From Nitrospira sp. (lineage in GTDB: Bacteria; Nitrospirota; Nitrospiria; Nitrospirales; Nitrospiraceae): a stretch of 64,000 nt of DNA. The notes under the pieces are model-generated. The model was not told the DNA's origin. It searched no databases and saw only the letters and a list, made by a program, of their open reading frames with translations. Positions 8,511 to 16,145 of the stretch are shown piece after piece. Position numbers and translations under genes: made by a program. Location: assembly GCA_024760545.1 (NCBI GenBank), contig CP060502.1, positions 209,452-273,451 of the forward strand, in the 5' to 3' direction. Every line of letters begins with the position of its first letter. The stretch's first letter is position 1.

Positions 8511-9863
8511 TTAGGGATTGGTGGACGAAAACATCTGGCCGATGCGTTCCCATCGTGCGTCTTGCTGAATGCCATCCCAGGACCAATAGATCACAGCAAC
8601 CCTTCCATTAATGTGGTTCATGGCAATAGGTCCAAATTCACGACTATCAAACGTAGTAGCGAGGTTATCCGCTAGCACAAACACTGTCCCGTCTGGGACG
8701 ACGATTGGCCCAAAGGCTTGAGCTTCGCCACGGGAGAGCTGTGAGATCGGAGATATTGTTGGCCGCATCGAGATGCGTTCGTTGAGCAGTGTTCCATTGA
8801 TCCATATCCCATCGTGATTGATCGCGAGAGTCTCGCCTGGTAAACCGACAACCCGCCGAAAATAGGGTACGTCTACGTTTGGAATTCGGATCGAGATGAT
8901 GTCTCCGCGTTGCGGTGTACGGGAAGCTGTGTATGCGCGGAGATCCACTAGAAATATGTCATCGCCTATCAAGGTGGGATCCATGGCAGAACTTTGAATG
9001 TGATGCTGGGCAGCGTAGAAATTATAGATTGCGGTCCTGATAAGCGGCCTCGCAGTAAAATTTACCAGAAAGACGACTGCCAGGATGATGAACCATCTTA
9101 AGGGGTGCGAACTGCGTGCCCTTGGATCGTTCCTCAGCCGGCGTGCGGTCACCAGGGCTTCTGCCATGATGCCAACATAAATGATGCCTGCTGCTGTTAC
9201 TGCTGCGATGACATTGTAGGGCGGCTTAAAATGAACATGCAGGAGGATAAAGAACTTCACTAATGTGGCTCCTCCAATCCACACGAGATAACACACCCCT
9301 GCCTTGATGTACTCACCGTTATATAACTGTCCTAATCCTGGGAGTAGGCTGAGCGAGAACGAGACCCAAGGACGCGGAGACTGGATGTAGTGGCTGTCTG
9401 CAGGCTGGAGATGACACTCCTGTTCCCTGTCGTTGAGGGCAAGCGGTATGCTTTGTCCATCTGGATACCCGAGCAACCAATACATGATCGAGCCAGTCAT
9501 CATGCCTAGCGTGAGAAGGAGGACTAACATAGTCACGTCCACAATGGGGAAAAAGTCGATGCCTGTTGTCAATGGTTCATGATTCACATTGGCGCCGACA
9601 AAGAGCGCTATAAACGGCCAGCAAAGTCCGATAAGGAGGAAAACAGAAAGAGGCTTGTTGAAGAGATATCGAGCAATGGCAACCCAGACACACAGTGAAG
9701 GAAATACAAAAACCAGGATCAATCGTGCGATATCGGGTGCTTCAAGATAGCCCAACCATTCAATAAACCCTCGGCCTGTTAGATAGGAAAAGTAGATCGT
9801 GCCTAATGCCAGGCCAGAGACCGTCGCGGCCGCAACGATTTTCAACCAAGTACTAGCTTTCAT
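8511..9863 (-). CDS. Signal peptidase I-like membrane protein, catalytic residues lost
   Basis: A 450-residue protein. Residues 1-270 form a membrane region of about seven helices, including SLLPGLGQLYNGEYIKAGV, the motif of small TM2-like domains. The last 170 residues follow type I signal peptidase (S26): SSAMDPTLIGDDIFLV, PYFRRVVGLPGETL and LADNLATTFDSREFGP. In active enzymes the first box reads SGSMEPT and the second YIKRVVG. Here the serine is Ala293 (codon GCC) and the lysine is Arg336 (codon CGG). It is therefore probably not a peptidase and may act as a binding or chaperone-like relative. The box E residues remain intact, which argues against random decay. Confidence 0.8.
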   Translation of the reverse strand: MKASTWLKIVAAATVSGLALGTIYFSYLTGRGFIEWLGYLEAPDIARLILVFVFPSLCVWVAIARYLFNKPLSVFLLIGLCWPFIALFVGANVNHEPLTTGIDFFPIVDVTMLVLLLTLGMMTGSIMYWLLGYPDGQSIPLALNDREQECHLQPADSHYIQSPRPWVSFSLSLLPGLGQLYNGEYIKAGVCYLVWIGGATLVKFFILLHVHFKPPYNVIAAVTAAGIIYVGIMAEALVTARRLRNDPRARSSHPLRWFIILAVVFLVNFTARPLIRTAIYNFYAAQHHIQSSAMDPTLIGDDIFLVDLRAYTASRTPQRGDIISIRIPNVDVPYFRRVVGLPGETLAINHDGIWINGTLLNERISMRPTISPISQLSRGEAQAFGPIVVPDGTVFVLADNLATTFDSREFGPIAMNHINGRVAVIYWSWDGIQQDARWERIGQMFSSTNP

Positions 9864-10151
9864 GCCTTCCGAGATGTCGAGAGAGATAGAAAACTGGGCG
9901 TTACACTAAGGATAGCATAGCATCTTAGCCTGACAAGGTATGGCACTTAATAGAATGCTGGTAGGAAACACGAAGATTTGGAGGCGTTCGGTCTGGATGG
10001 AGGAGAGGCAACTCTAATCCAGCGGGAAGTCCCTTCCTGAAAAGGAGGGGTTCTTCATAGTATAAACTGCGAAATGCGCATCAACGCTGAAGGTGCTGAA
10101 TCGTCCTCAAATCAAATCCCGGCCTCGGCGTTAACTTAAGACGCAAGTGTG

Positions 10152-10310
10152 GGATCCCGATGGGGCCGTCATTCAGCGAACCACCTGATAACGGTCGGTC
10201 GTGGACGTCGGATTTGGGTCGGATGGCGGCGGCTGGAGATCGACTGTGAACGGAAGTTCGGCGCCGAGATCGCACCGTAATAAAGCGGTCCTCAGTCCTA
10301 TCGCATTAAC
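10152..10310. repeat. Dispersed intergenic repeat, copy 4 (longest)
   Basis: GGGATCCCGATGG to CCACCTGATAACGGTCGGTC and GTGGACGTCGGATTTGGGTC matches 15162-15232. It is followed by TTCGGCGCCGAGATCGCACC and AAAGCGGTCCTCAG, matching 4711-4757 and 7145-7190. It ends at the left arm of the attC at 10304-10377. The preceding 9864-10151 contains a short hairpin (CCCTTCCTGAAAAGGAGGGG near 10034) but no gene. Confidence 0.6.
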
Positions 10311-10377
10311 GTTTGAGCTCAGCCGCGTGCGGAGGCCGCAGGCCGTAGCACGTCGGCTGGAGCGACGGGGGTTGGGC
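10304..10377 (-). other. Integron-type attC recombination site
   Basis: On the minus strand it opens with GCCCAAC (matches RYYYAAC) and closes with GTTAATG (degenerate GTTRRRY). The inner arms GTCGCTCCAGCCGACGTG and CGCGGCTGAGCTC pair with extrahelical bases. It begins 27 bases after the stop of the GH19 gene, the usual place for an attC in a cassette. Confidence 0.6.
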
Positions 10378-10404
10378 GTCGGCACGCATCGGGGATTTTA
10401 GCCG

Positions 10405-11292
10405 CTATTGAATAGACAAGCCTGTCGGCGTGGACGGTGGCATTGAATCACCTTTTTCCGCAGTCGAAACAATTATTTTCGCTTTGTGGATGGCGGTTGA
10501 GAAAACGTCCAGTCCCAATGCTGCTTTGTTCACAATACGCCGGGCTGAGGCTAAATTATTCCCGTTCAAGAGTTGCTCAATCTCGCCCCTGTTGTTTGAC
10601 AAGTACGCGGCCAATATCTTGGCTGCCACTTCCGGCTTGCTTACCTCGTCAGGATTCTCGACAATATCGACGCTCACTTTGTCCTTGATCTGCTTCTGCA
10701 TCTGCTCGTAGTTGTACCTGCCAGTGAGTTGGACAAAACCGCGACCACGGAAAAGAATTCCGTCTTCACACTCAGTCCGGGGTAACATTCCGTGGCGAGA
10801 GCGCATCAGCTCTTCATCAATACCGGTGTAGTAGCAATTGCCCAAGTGCAAGTTGATGATCGGTGTTCCGTCTTTGCGAAATGTCAGGGTCGAATCGTAC
10901 TTGCCAAATGGGCGTTCGGTTCCCGGGGCTTGGATGCCGGCATAGCTTGGCTGATCGATCGTCTTCGAATAGGTACTCGGTCGCTCAGGGTCCGGCGAGA
11001 AGTTTGATGTTTCGACACGAATGGTGGCAAGCGCATAGACGACGACTTCCTTACTGTCACCGAGACCAAACTGCCGGAGTTCCGTCTGCACAAGAGGCCA
11101 GTTTGTATGCACATTTTCTTTGGCTGCGCTTGGGAATAAGGTAGCAACCTGTTCTTTCGTGATGCGTTCGACCAACTCGGTCTTCAAGTCCTCGGCACCC
11201 GCAGAAAGTAATGGCAACAAGATCGCTGACGCGACAAGAGCCAACAGAAGCACATGGCATCGCCATTCGGAAATCGTGTTTATGCTTCGCAT
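10405..11292 (-). CDS. GH19 family chitinase/endolysin-like hydrolase in a cassette
   Basis: A 295-residue exported protein. A signal peptide (VLLLALVASAILLPLLSAGA) is followed by a glycoside hydrolase 19 domain. ALATIRVETSNFSPDPE carries the presumed catalytic Glu and FRGRGFVQLTGRYNYE the signature loop; near the end comes KILAAYLSNNRGEIEQLL. GH19 enzymes cut chitin, and bacterial and phage forms cut peptidoglycan. The gene lies between two integron-type sites (core GTTAGAC at 11309-11303 upstream, attC downstream), giving a cassette of about 1 kb. Its substrate cannot be told from sequence. Confidence 0.8.
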   Translation of the reverse strand: MRSINTISEWRCHVLLLALVASAILLPLLSAGAEDLKTELVERITKEQVATLFPSAAKENVHTNWPLVQTELRQFGLGDSKEVVVYALATIRVETSNFSPDPERPSTYSKTIDQPSYAGIQAPGTERPFGKYDSTLTFRKDGTPIINLHLGNCYYTGIDEELMRSRHGMLPRTECEDGILFRGRGFVQLTGRYNYEQMQKQIKDKVSVDIVENPDEVSKPEVAAKILAAYLSNNRGEIEQLLNGNNLASARRIVNKAALGLDVFSTAIHKAKIIVSTAEKGDSMPPSTPTGLSIQ

Positions 11293-11302
11293 TCTGTACG
11301 AC

Positions 11303-11395
11303 GTCTAACAATGTTTAGGCCGATCCGCATAAGAGCCGGACCTGCCATTTTCTATCCGAGTAACACACCTTCAATGATCGTGAACAATATCCTAT
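11303..11395 (-). other. attC/attI-like site, second copy
   Basis: About 90 bases are repeated from 7821-7925, including TTCAATGATCGTGAACAATA. On the minus strand it ends CGGCCTAAACATTGTTAGAC, with the core site GTTAGAC matching GTTRRRY exactly. The cassette ATG comes 11 bases after it. The stretch 11400-11760 beyond it has short open frames but none with recognisable content. Confidence 0.55.
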
Positions 11396-11762
11396 CTCAC
11401 CGGTGGTGCAAACGGCTGCTTTTCAATTCGGTGATCGACTGGTTTGGGTCGAGGATCGCCATCGGCCACTTCGCGACAGTCGCTACGGCACGCTCCGCGC
11501 CGGAAAGCTGCCGTTCATTAAAGATGGTGCCCACTTTGCGCGACGCTTGGCTGGATTGGGGATGAGTTTGCTGGTGTGGGAGGAGGATCGTAGAACAGAT
11601 CCTTCGCACGCGTGTCCGTGCACACGACACCTGCCCACAAGTCTTTCTGTATGTTCTCGAACTCATGTGACCAAGACCTCGCCACCGTCCAGCAATCAGA
11701 TGGTTCTGGAACAGACTTGCCCGTACAACCCGTGGTTTAGGAAAGCGCCTTCGACATCCACC

Positions 11763-11861
11763 TCCAGCCTACTCAGACCCACTCAGGCCAACTGGAACTC
11801 ACTGGAGCCAATGAGAGCCAAGAGTTGGAGAAAAAACGCACTTTGGCTTGAGTAGGCTGGA
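11763..11861. repeat. 13-bp perfect inverted repeat enclosing TGGAG/CCAACT-rich DNA
   Basis: TCCAGCCTACTCA at 11763-11775 is the exact reverse complement of TGAGTAGGCTGGA at 11849-11861. The 73 bases between, and the flank to 11882, are full of short related words (CCAACTGGAACTCACTGGAG, GAGTTGGAGTGAGATGG). It could be an end of a lost mobile element or a recombination site. Confidence 0.4.
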
Positions 11862-11926
11862 ATGAGTTGGAGTGAGATGGGGTTGAGCACAAAATGAGCA
11901 CAATCGACTCTCCGGGAAGGGCTTGA

Positions 11927-12889
11927 TCAGTCGCGTGCACGTAGCTCGCGTACGCCGCGGCCGATCTTACGACGAATGAGTGTGCGCAGCGTCACTCCGT
12001 CTGCGTAGCCAACCTGAGCGGCAATCTGATCAACACTGGCCGTACTCGTTTGTAGCAGATGCACCGCGCGCTCGACGCGAAGATCCTGAAAATAAGCAAG
12101 CGGGGACTTACCCAGCACGGATTGCAGGCGACGCGCCAAGGTGCGTTCACTTGTCACGGCTGCGTGAGCCGCTTTGCTGAGCGAGAAACCATCAGCGAGC
12201 TGTCTCCGTGCCCATCGCTCGAACCGTTCGACGAGCGGGTCTGAGTGCGCAAGGTGGTCGGGAATCATGAACGCCGCCTGCGAGGGCCGTGGGTCAACCA
12301 GCAGGTAGCGAGCAGTCAGCGCCGCCAGCGCGGGACTGCGTCGACGCACCAGCCATAATGCCAGATCGAGGTGTGCCAGCGCTGCGCCGCCGGTGACGAA
12401 CCGAGATGAACTCATGATCATTCGCGAGTCGTCGAGTATGACATGCGGGTACCGTTCACGAAAGAATGGGGCGAGCCACCATGATGTCGTCGCACGATGG
12501 CCGTTGAGCAGCGACGTGCCAGCAAGGACAAATGTTCCCGTGCAGGCAGCACCCACCAGCGCGCCGCTGCCAGACCAGCGACGAAGGAGTGTTTGCGCGT
12601 CCGTGATGTCTCGCCGTTCAAGCGCAATTCGCAATGTGTCCGGCATCTTCGCCCCGAGCGCCGGCACAAGCGCGACATCCGGGCGCGCAAGTCGTGCCGC
12701 CGACCGTACAGGCACAGACAGCCCGTGACTGGTGTATACGCGGGAACGGACACCCACGACCGTCACATCGAAACGTGTCGAAGGTGTTCCAGCGGATTCC
12801 GCCAAGTCGTTCGCCGTTCCGAACGTGTCGAGCAGCGTAGTTAAGCCGGTGTCGAAGACTTCATTCAGAGCGAGCACATAAATTCGCAT
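11927..12889 (-). CDS. GlxA-family AraC-type transcriptional regulator
   Basis: About 320 residues. The N-terminal 180 form a DJ-1/PfpI-like domain (MRIYVLALNEVFDTGL; GSGALVGAACTGTFVLAGTSLL, with the Cys at the nucleophile-elbow position; GHRATTSWW). The C-terminal 100 form an AraC DNA-binding domain with two helix-turn-helices (LSKAAHAAVTSERTLARRLQ; VDQIAAQVGYADGVTLRTLI). I use the ATG at 12889; an upstream start at 12940 adds a weak extension. It is divergent from the monooxygenase gene at 12993, so it probably controls that gene from the 100-base gap. The ligand is unknown. Confidence 0.85.
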   Translation of the reverse strand: MRIYVLALNEVFDTGLTTLLDTFGTANDLAESAGTPSTRFDVTVVGVRSRVYTSHGLSVPVRSAARLARPDVALVPALGAKMPDTLRIALERRDITDAQTLLRRWSGSGALVGAACTGTFVLAGTSLLNGHRATTSWWLAPFFRERYPHVILDDSRMIMSSSRFVTGGAALAHLDLALWLVRRRSPALAALTARYLLVDPRPSQAAFMIPDHLAHSDPLVERFERWARRQLADGFSLSKAAHAAVTSERTLARRLQSVLGKSPLAYFQDLRVERAVHLLQTSTASVDQIAAQVGYADGVTLRTLIRRKIGRGVRELRARD

Positions 12890-12992
12890 GGCGAGAACTG
12901 TACCATAATTGTCACTTCTGCCACTAGAATAGATCGTCACTCATCCCTACAATTTCACTCACGCGGTTTAACCTCAAATAGGAGTGACTACC

Positions 12993-13295
12993 ATGGTGCA
13001 AGTTGCTTTGTTCGTGCGATTGAAAGCCAAACCAGGAAAAGAAGCGGATGTCGCCCGCTTTCTTGAAAACGGGCTCACCTTGGCGAATCAGGAAACCACG
13101 ACGCCGATCTGGTTTGCCCTGCGATTGGGACCGGCGACGTTTGGCATCTTCGATGCCTTTGCTGATGATGCAGGCCGCAAGGCACATTTGGCTGGCCCAA
13201 TCGCGGCAGCACTGATGGCCAAGGCGTCCGAGTTGCTTGCCGAACCGCCACAGATCGAGCACGTCGACGTGCTTGGCGCGAAGATCCCGCACTGA
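12993..13295 (+). CDS. Antibiotic biosynthesis monooxygenase (ABM) family protein
   Basis: A 100-residue ferredoxin-like dimeric alpha-beta barrel protein: VALFVRLKAKPGKEADVARF, LGPATFGIFDAFADDAGRKA, HLAGPIAAALMAKASELL. Relatives are cofactor-free quinol or polyketide monooxygenases and detoxifying proteins. The ATG at 12993 is chosen because AGGAG sits 8 bases upstream; a GTG at 12984 overlaps that site. It is divergent from the GlxA-type regulator. The region 13296-13573 downstream holds nothing recognisable. Confidence 0.8.
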   Translation: MVQVALFVRLKAKPGKEADVARFLENGLTLANQETTTPIWFALRLGPATFGIFDAFADDAGRKAHLAGPIAAALMAKASELLAEPPQIEHVDVLGAKIPH

Positions 13296-13573
13296 GGTCT
13301 GGCTCGGTCGGTGTGAGGAGATTGCTTGCCGATTTACCATGAGCGGCAACCAGCGATTTGCCGGAGGCTGCCGCTCGACTGATGACAAGATAGTGGTAGA
13401 CAAGACTGGCTGTCTGGAAGCCCGTCAAAAACGTTGTGAAGAACGAGACGCCATTCTATGGATATAGTTGAAGCTAAATAGTAGCTATCAAAGGGGTCTA
13501 AAAGAACTGTTTATGGATCATAGGGGGTTGCAAGTAAGGATTGAATTAATCACGTATGTCGGTGCGTTTCTCA

Positions 13574-14074
13574 CTAAGGTTCGAGATCGAGGATCGGCGT
13601 ATTGAGCGCCTTGGCCGCACGCGTAGGATCGAAATATTCGCGTAGGAACGCAATTATTTCTCCTCTAGCACGCAGGAACAGCACATAATCCTGGTGATAG
13701 ACTCGTCCTGTCGGCTTGATGAGCCCCTCCGCCTTGACTTCGGCGACTGCCCCTTCCAGATCCGCGAAGGGATACACCTTGAGGTCGAAGAAACGGAAAT
13801 TTTCCACCGCTCTCAGGAACCAGGTGACATGACGCACCACCTCCTCCCTTCCCGATAGTCGCGCTGGATGGCCGATGGCAGGCGCGTAGGCAAGTTCCCA
13901 CAAAATATCATCGGCGATCAGCGTCTGCCATTGCATGTTGTCTTCGACGAGTGTCTGGAAGTGTCGTTGCAAGAGGTCAGCGGCGATCGTCATTTCAGTC
14001 TCCCAGTTCACTACCAGTTGCGGTCCTGACCGCACGCTGTGGGAAATTTTGATCCTTTGCTTGGTGTCTATCAT
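13574..14074 (-). CDS. SnoaL/NTF2-like protein
   Basis: The 166-residue protein has the NTF2/SnoaL cone pattern: LLQRHFQTLVEDNMQWQTLI, SGREEVVRHVTWFLRAVENF, VYHQDYVLFLRARGEIIAFL and REYFDPTRAAKAL, as in PhzA and ketosteroid-isomerase-like proteins. The annotated ATG follows the TGA of the NmrA-like gene with no gap, so the two are coupled. An internal ATG (MTIAADLL), preceded by GGGAG, is the alternative start, and conserved similarity seems to begin there. It may act on a product of its partner; substrate unknown. Confidence 0.75.
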   Translation of the reverse strand: MIDTKQRIKISHSVRSGPQLVVNWETEMTIAADLLQRHFQTLVEDNMQWQTLIADDILWELAYAPAIGHPARLSGREEVVRHVTWFLRAVENFRFFDLKVYPFADLEGAVAEVKAEGLIKPTGRVYHQDYVLFLRARGEIIAFLREYFDPTRAAKALNTPILDLEP

Positions 14075-14932
14075 TCACACTTTCGCCCAGTCGACCGTCT
14101 TACTCCACTCTACAAATGTGGTGAGCGGCATCCCGAACTGCTGTTTCAACGCAGGCATATTGATCGCGTAGCCAACCTCGTTGAACCACCGAAACATCGT
14201 GGCGAGGTCATGACCCATCGCCGCCTCGGCCTGCTCCATCTGGAACTCCTGAAAGCGGATTGGTCGACCTATCGCCTTTGTCAACAGTGCGGCAGCTTCA
14301 GGCATCGTGAGGTCATCTCCTGCCAAATCAATGGCCTGTCCAAGAAAATCGTTCGGACGCAGGAACGCGGCCGCACCGAACGCGCCGATATCCTTGAGCG
14401 CGACCATCGCCAGCTTCCTAGCCGGTTTCATGGGCAGCAACAAGACCCCTTGCACAGACGGTTTCGCAAAGGTGGTGAAATTCTCCATAAACCATACGGG
14501 CCGCAGAATCGTGGCCGGCAATCCAATCTGCCGGATGTGCTGCTCCACCTTCCACTTACTCTCAAAGTGTGGAATGCCCGTGTTGCGGTGCGCACTCCCG
14601 ACGGACGTATAGACATAATGGGTGATGCCAGCCTGCTTCGCGGCATCCGCCAGCATTACCCCCTGGCGCACCTCCGCCTCCATCCCTGCCTCGAAAGGGG
14701 TAGACATGGCAAACACCCCGTGCACGCCTCGGAGCACCGCCTGCAAATCTGAGGGATTGGTCAAATTCCCTTTGACCACTTCCGCACCAGCTTTAGCAAG
14801 TGCGGAGGCCTTCTCAGGGGTTCTACTCATCACACGAACTTTCTGCCCTTTCGCCAACAGCGCGGTCGCGACGGCTCCCCCCTGTTGTCCCGTGGCACCC
14901 GTCACCAGAATGAGCTTCGACTGCGTTGCCAT
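14075..14932 (-). CDS. NmrA-like NAD(P)-binding protein
   Basis: 285 residues of atypical short-chain dehydrogenase (NmrA/HSCARG type). LILVTGATGQQGGAVATALL is the dinucleotide-binding glycine motif (usually GxxGxxG). SRTPEKASALAKAGAEVVKG selects NADP, and GITHYVYTSVGSAHRNTGIP and LPATILRPVWFMENF complete the fold. Such proteins sense redox state or reduce quinones. GGAGGTGTGAG precedes the ATG. It is co-transcribed with the SnoaL-like gene directly downstream. Both resemble ordinary chromosomal stress genes rather than transfer genes. Confidence 0.85.
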   Translation of the reverse strand: MATQSKLILVTGATGQQGGAVATALLAKGQKVRVMSRTPEKASALAKAGAEVVKGNLTNPSDLQAVLRGVHGVFAMSTPFEAGMEAEVRQGVMLADAAKQAGITHYVYTSVGSAHRNTGIPHFESKWKVEQHIRQIGLPATILRPVWFMENFTTFAKPSVQGVLLLPMKPARKLAMVALKDIGAFGAAAFLRPNDFLGQAIDLAGDDLTMPEAAALLTKAIGRPIRFQEFQMEQAEAAMGHDLATMFRWFNEVGYAINMPALKQQFGMPLTTFVEWSKTVDWAKV

Positions 14933-15161
14933 CTCACACCTCCATTATGTGCACGCCAACCACGATGTGCGGCGTGTCTGGTTCTGGCTCAACTCCTTTG
15001 TCCGGCTGAAGGACGGACTATTACAATCAGAATCATTTCTTTTTGGAACAGCGTCAGCATAAGTCAAATTCCTTGAGAAATCGACCAACGTTGGGCTGGC
15101 ATTTCAGATGGGGATTTTGACAGGGGGTGTAGTGGGGATGTTCGGGAAGTTAACACCCCTG

Positions 15162-15231
15162 GGATCCCGATGGTGCCATCATACGATTGGACCACCTGAT
15201 AGCGGTCGGTCGTGGACGTCGGCTTTGGGTC
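15162..15231. repeat. Dispersed intergenic repeat, copy 5, interrupted by the MITE
   Basis: GGGATCCCGATGGTGCCATC then CCACCTGATAGCGGTCGGTC and GTGGACGTCGGCTTTGGGTC matches 10152-10228. The match stops where the inverted-repeat element at 15232 begins. The region 14933-15161 before it holds no gene I can support. Confidence 0.6.
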
Positions 15232-15380
15232 GAGGCTGTGTGAAAACGCGAAAAGAATTGGCGTCAAAGAAAATCGACCTCTCAGAATGACCTGTATTCG
15301 ATTATTTCGAGCCGGGTAATGGTCTGAGGACCCCTGAAATCATGCAAAATCGAACTGCGTAAGAGTTTTCACACAGCCTC
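15232..15380. mobile_element. 149-bp MITE with perfect 16-bp terminal inverted repeats
   Basis: GAGGCTGTGTGAAAAC (15232-15247) and GTTTTCACACAGCCTC (15365-15380) are exact reverse complements. GGTC stands on both sides (15228-15231 and 15381-15384), a 4-base target duplication. It codes for nothing, so it would need a transposase in trans. The insertion interrupts a dispersed repeat, which dates it after that repeat. The parent IS family was not assigned. Confidence 0.8.
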
Positions 15381-15477
15381 GGTCGAAAGCGGTCGTTTGA
15401 CGCACATACCAGAGATACTCATCACAGCGCCTTACACAGGGGAAACCACGATAAGAGCGAAACGAGAGGGGCATGGG

Positions 15478-15570
15478 GACCTCGCAGGGAGGCGTATTCT
15501 AGGAAAGCTTGGAAGCTAAGTCCATCGCCGCTTGACGTGCAATGACCGGACAGTTATTGCATGCAACATC
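15478..15570. repeat. Diverged copy of the SRAP upstream region
   Basis: CCTCGCAGGGAGGCGTATTC and CAATGACCGGACAGTTATTG match 4574-4655 (CCTCGCAGGGAGGCTATTCT; CAATGACCGACTGGTTATTG). The minus-strand -10 (TAGAAT) is kept. No SRAP gene follows. A short frame at 15685-15600 starts MCGRYTAN, like an SRAP N-terminus, then is lost; it may be a decayed relative. The rest of 15381-15750 shows no gene. Confidence 0.5.
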
Positions 15571-15750
15571 GAAGCATCACGTATTTTCAGGAGGCAAATT
15601 TATGATTCACCCGTAGCACTCCCACACATTGTGGCGGTGCAATAATGACGTCCGGCGCCGCAGTTTGCGGTATACCGTCCACACATGACGGAGAAGTGTA
15701 TCGAAGACAAAGAAGCGGCGCAATGAACCGCTATGCTATAGCCACAGGTG

Positions 15751-16140
15751 TTATTCGTCTCGATTCCTGACAGCGGCTGCTTCACGATCGATGAAAGCCG
15801 CCAGTGTCTCGACCGATTCATCATCGATCACGAGATACTCAACCCCATGGTTTGTTCCATCCGTCCAACACACGCAAGCGGCCGCCACATAAACCCGTTC
15901 CGATGTCGACAGACTAAGCGTGAACGAGAAGAATGTCCCTTCCCGTAAGGAGAGGTTGCCGGTGAATTGGCATCCACACCGGGAGAGGTTCCATGCGGTT
16001 CCCTCCCCTTCCTCGTTCCCCACCTGATAGGTGATGGGTGCACACACCGACACCCGCCGGTGAGAACGCATCATAGGTTGATCGGCCATGTTAGAAAGCG
16101 CCACGCCTCCCGCTGAAGTGGGTCTCAGCATATTTCCCAT
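15751..16140 (-). CDS. PilZ-domain protein
   Basis: A single PilZ domain in 129 residues. The c-di-GMP-binding parts are visible: SHRRVSVCAPITY (RxxxR-like) at residue 26 onward, and TAWNLSRCGCQF for the D/NxSxxG motif, with Cys where Gly is usual at one place. Then come VCWTDGTNHGVEYLV and a final helix. It follows the upstream membrane-protein gene after only 5 bases, so it is probably the last gene of the operon that runs down from 24.8 kb. It may tie transfer or envelope behaviour to c-di-GMP. Start choice is uncertain (MADQPMM, 17 codons in, is an alternative). Confidence 0.7.
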   Translation of the reverse strand: MGNMLRPTSAGGVALSNMADQPMMRSHRRVSVCAPITYQVGNEEGEGTAWNLSRCGCQFTGNLSLREGTFFSFTLSLSTSERVYVAAACVCWTDGTNHGVEYLVIDDESVETLAAFIDREAAAVRNRDE

Positions 16141-16145
16141 CCACT

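Noticed and set aside
10034..10056. Intrinsic terminator (CCCTTCCTGAAAAGGAGGGG)
   Set aside because: Stem is short and imperfect and lacks a T-run; no gene ends beside it. Could be a worn IS end.
11690..11750. A tRNA-like stretch on the minus strand (GCGCTTTCCTAAACCACGGG)
   Set aside because: The anticodon-stem bases do not pair well and no acceptor, D or T arm with the usual GGTTCGA could be built.
11403..11855. Open frame of 150 codons on the plus strand and a 90-codon frame on the minus strand
   Set aside because: No ribosome site, no domain pattern, and the 3' half crosses the inverted repeat; amino-acid use looks random.
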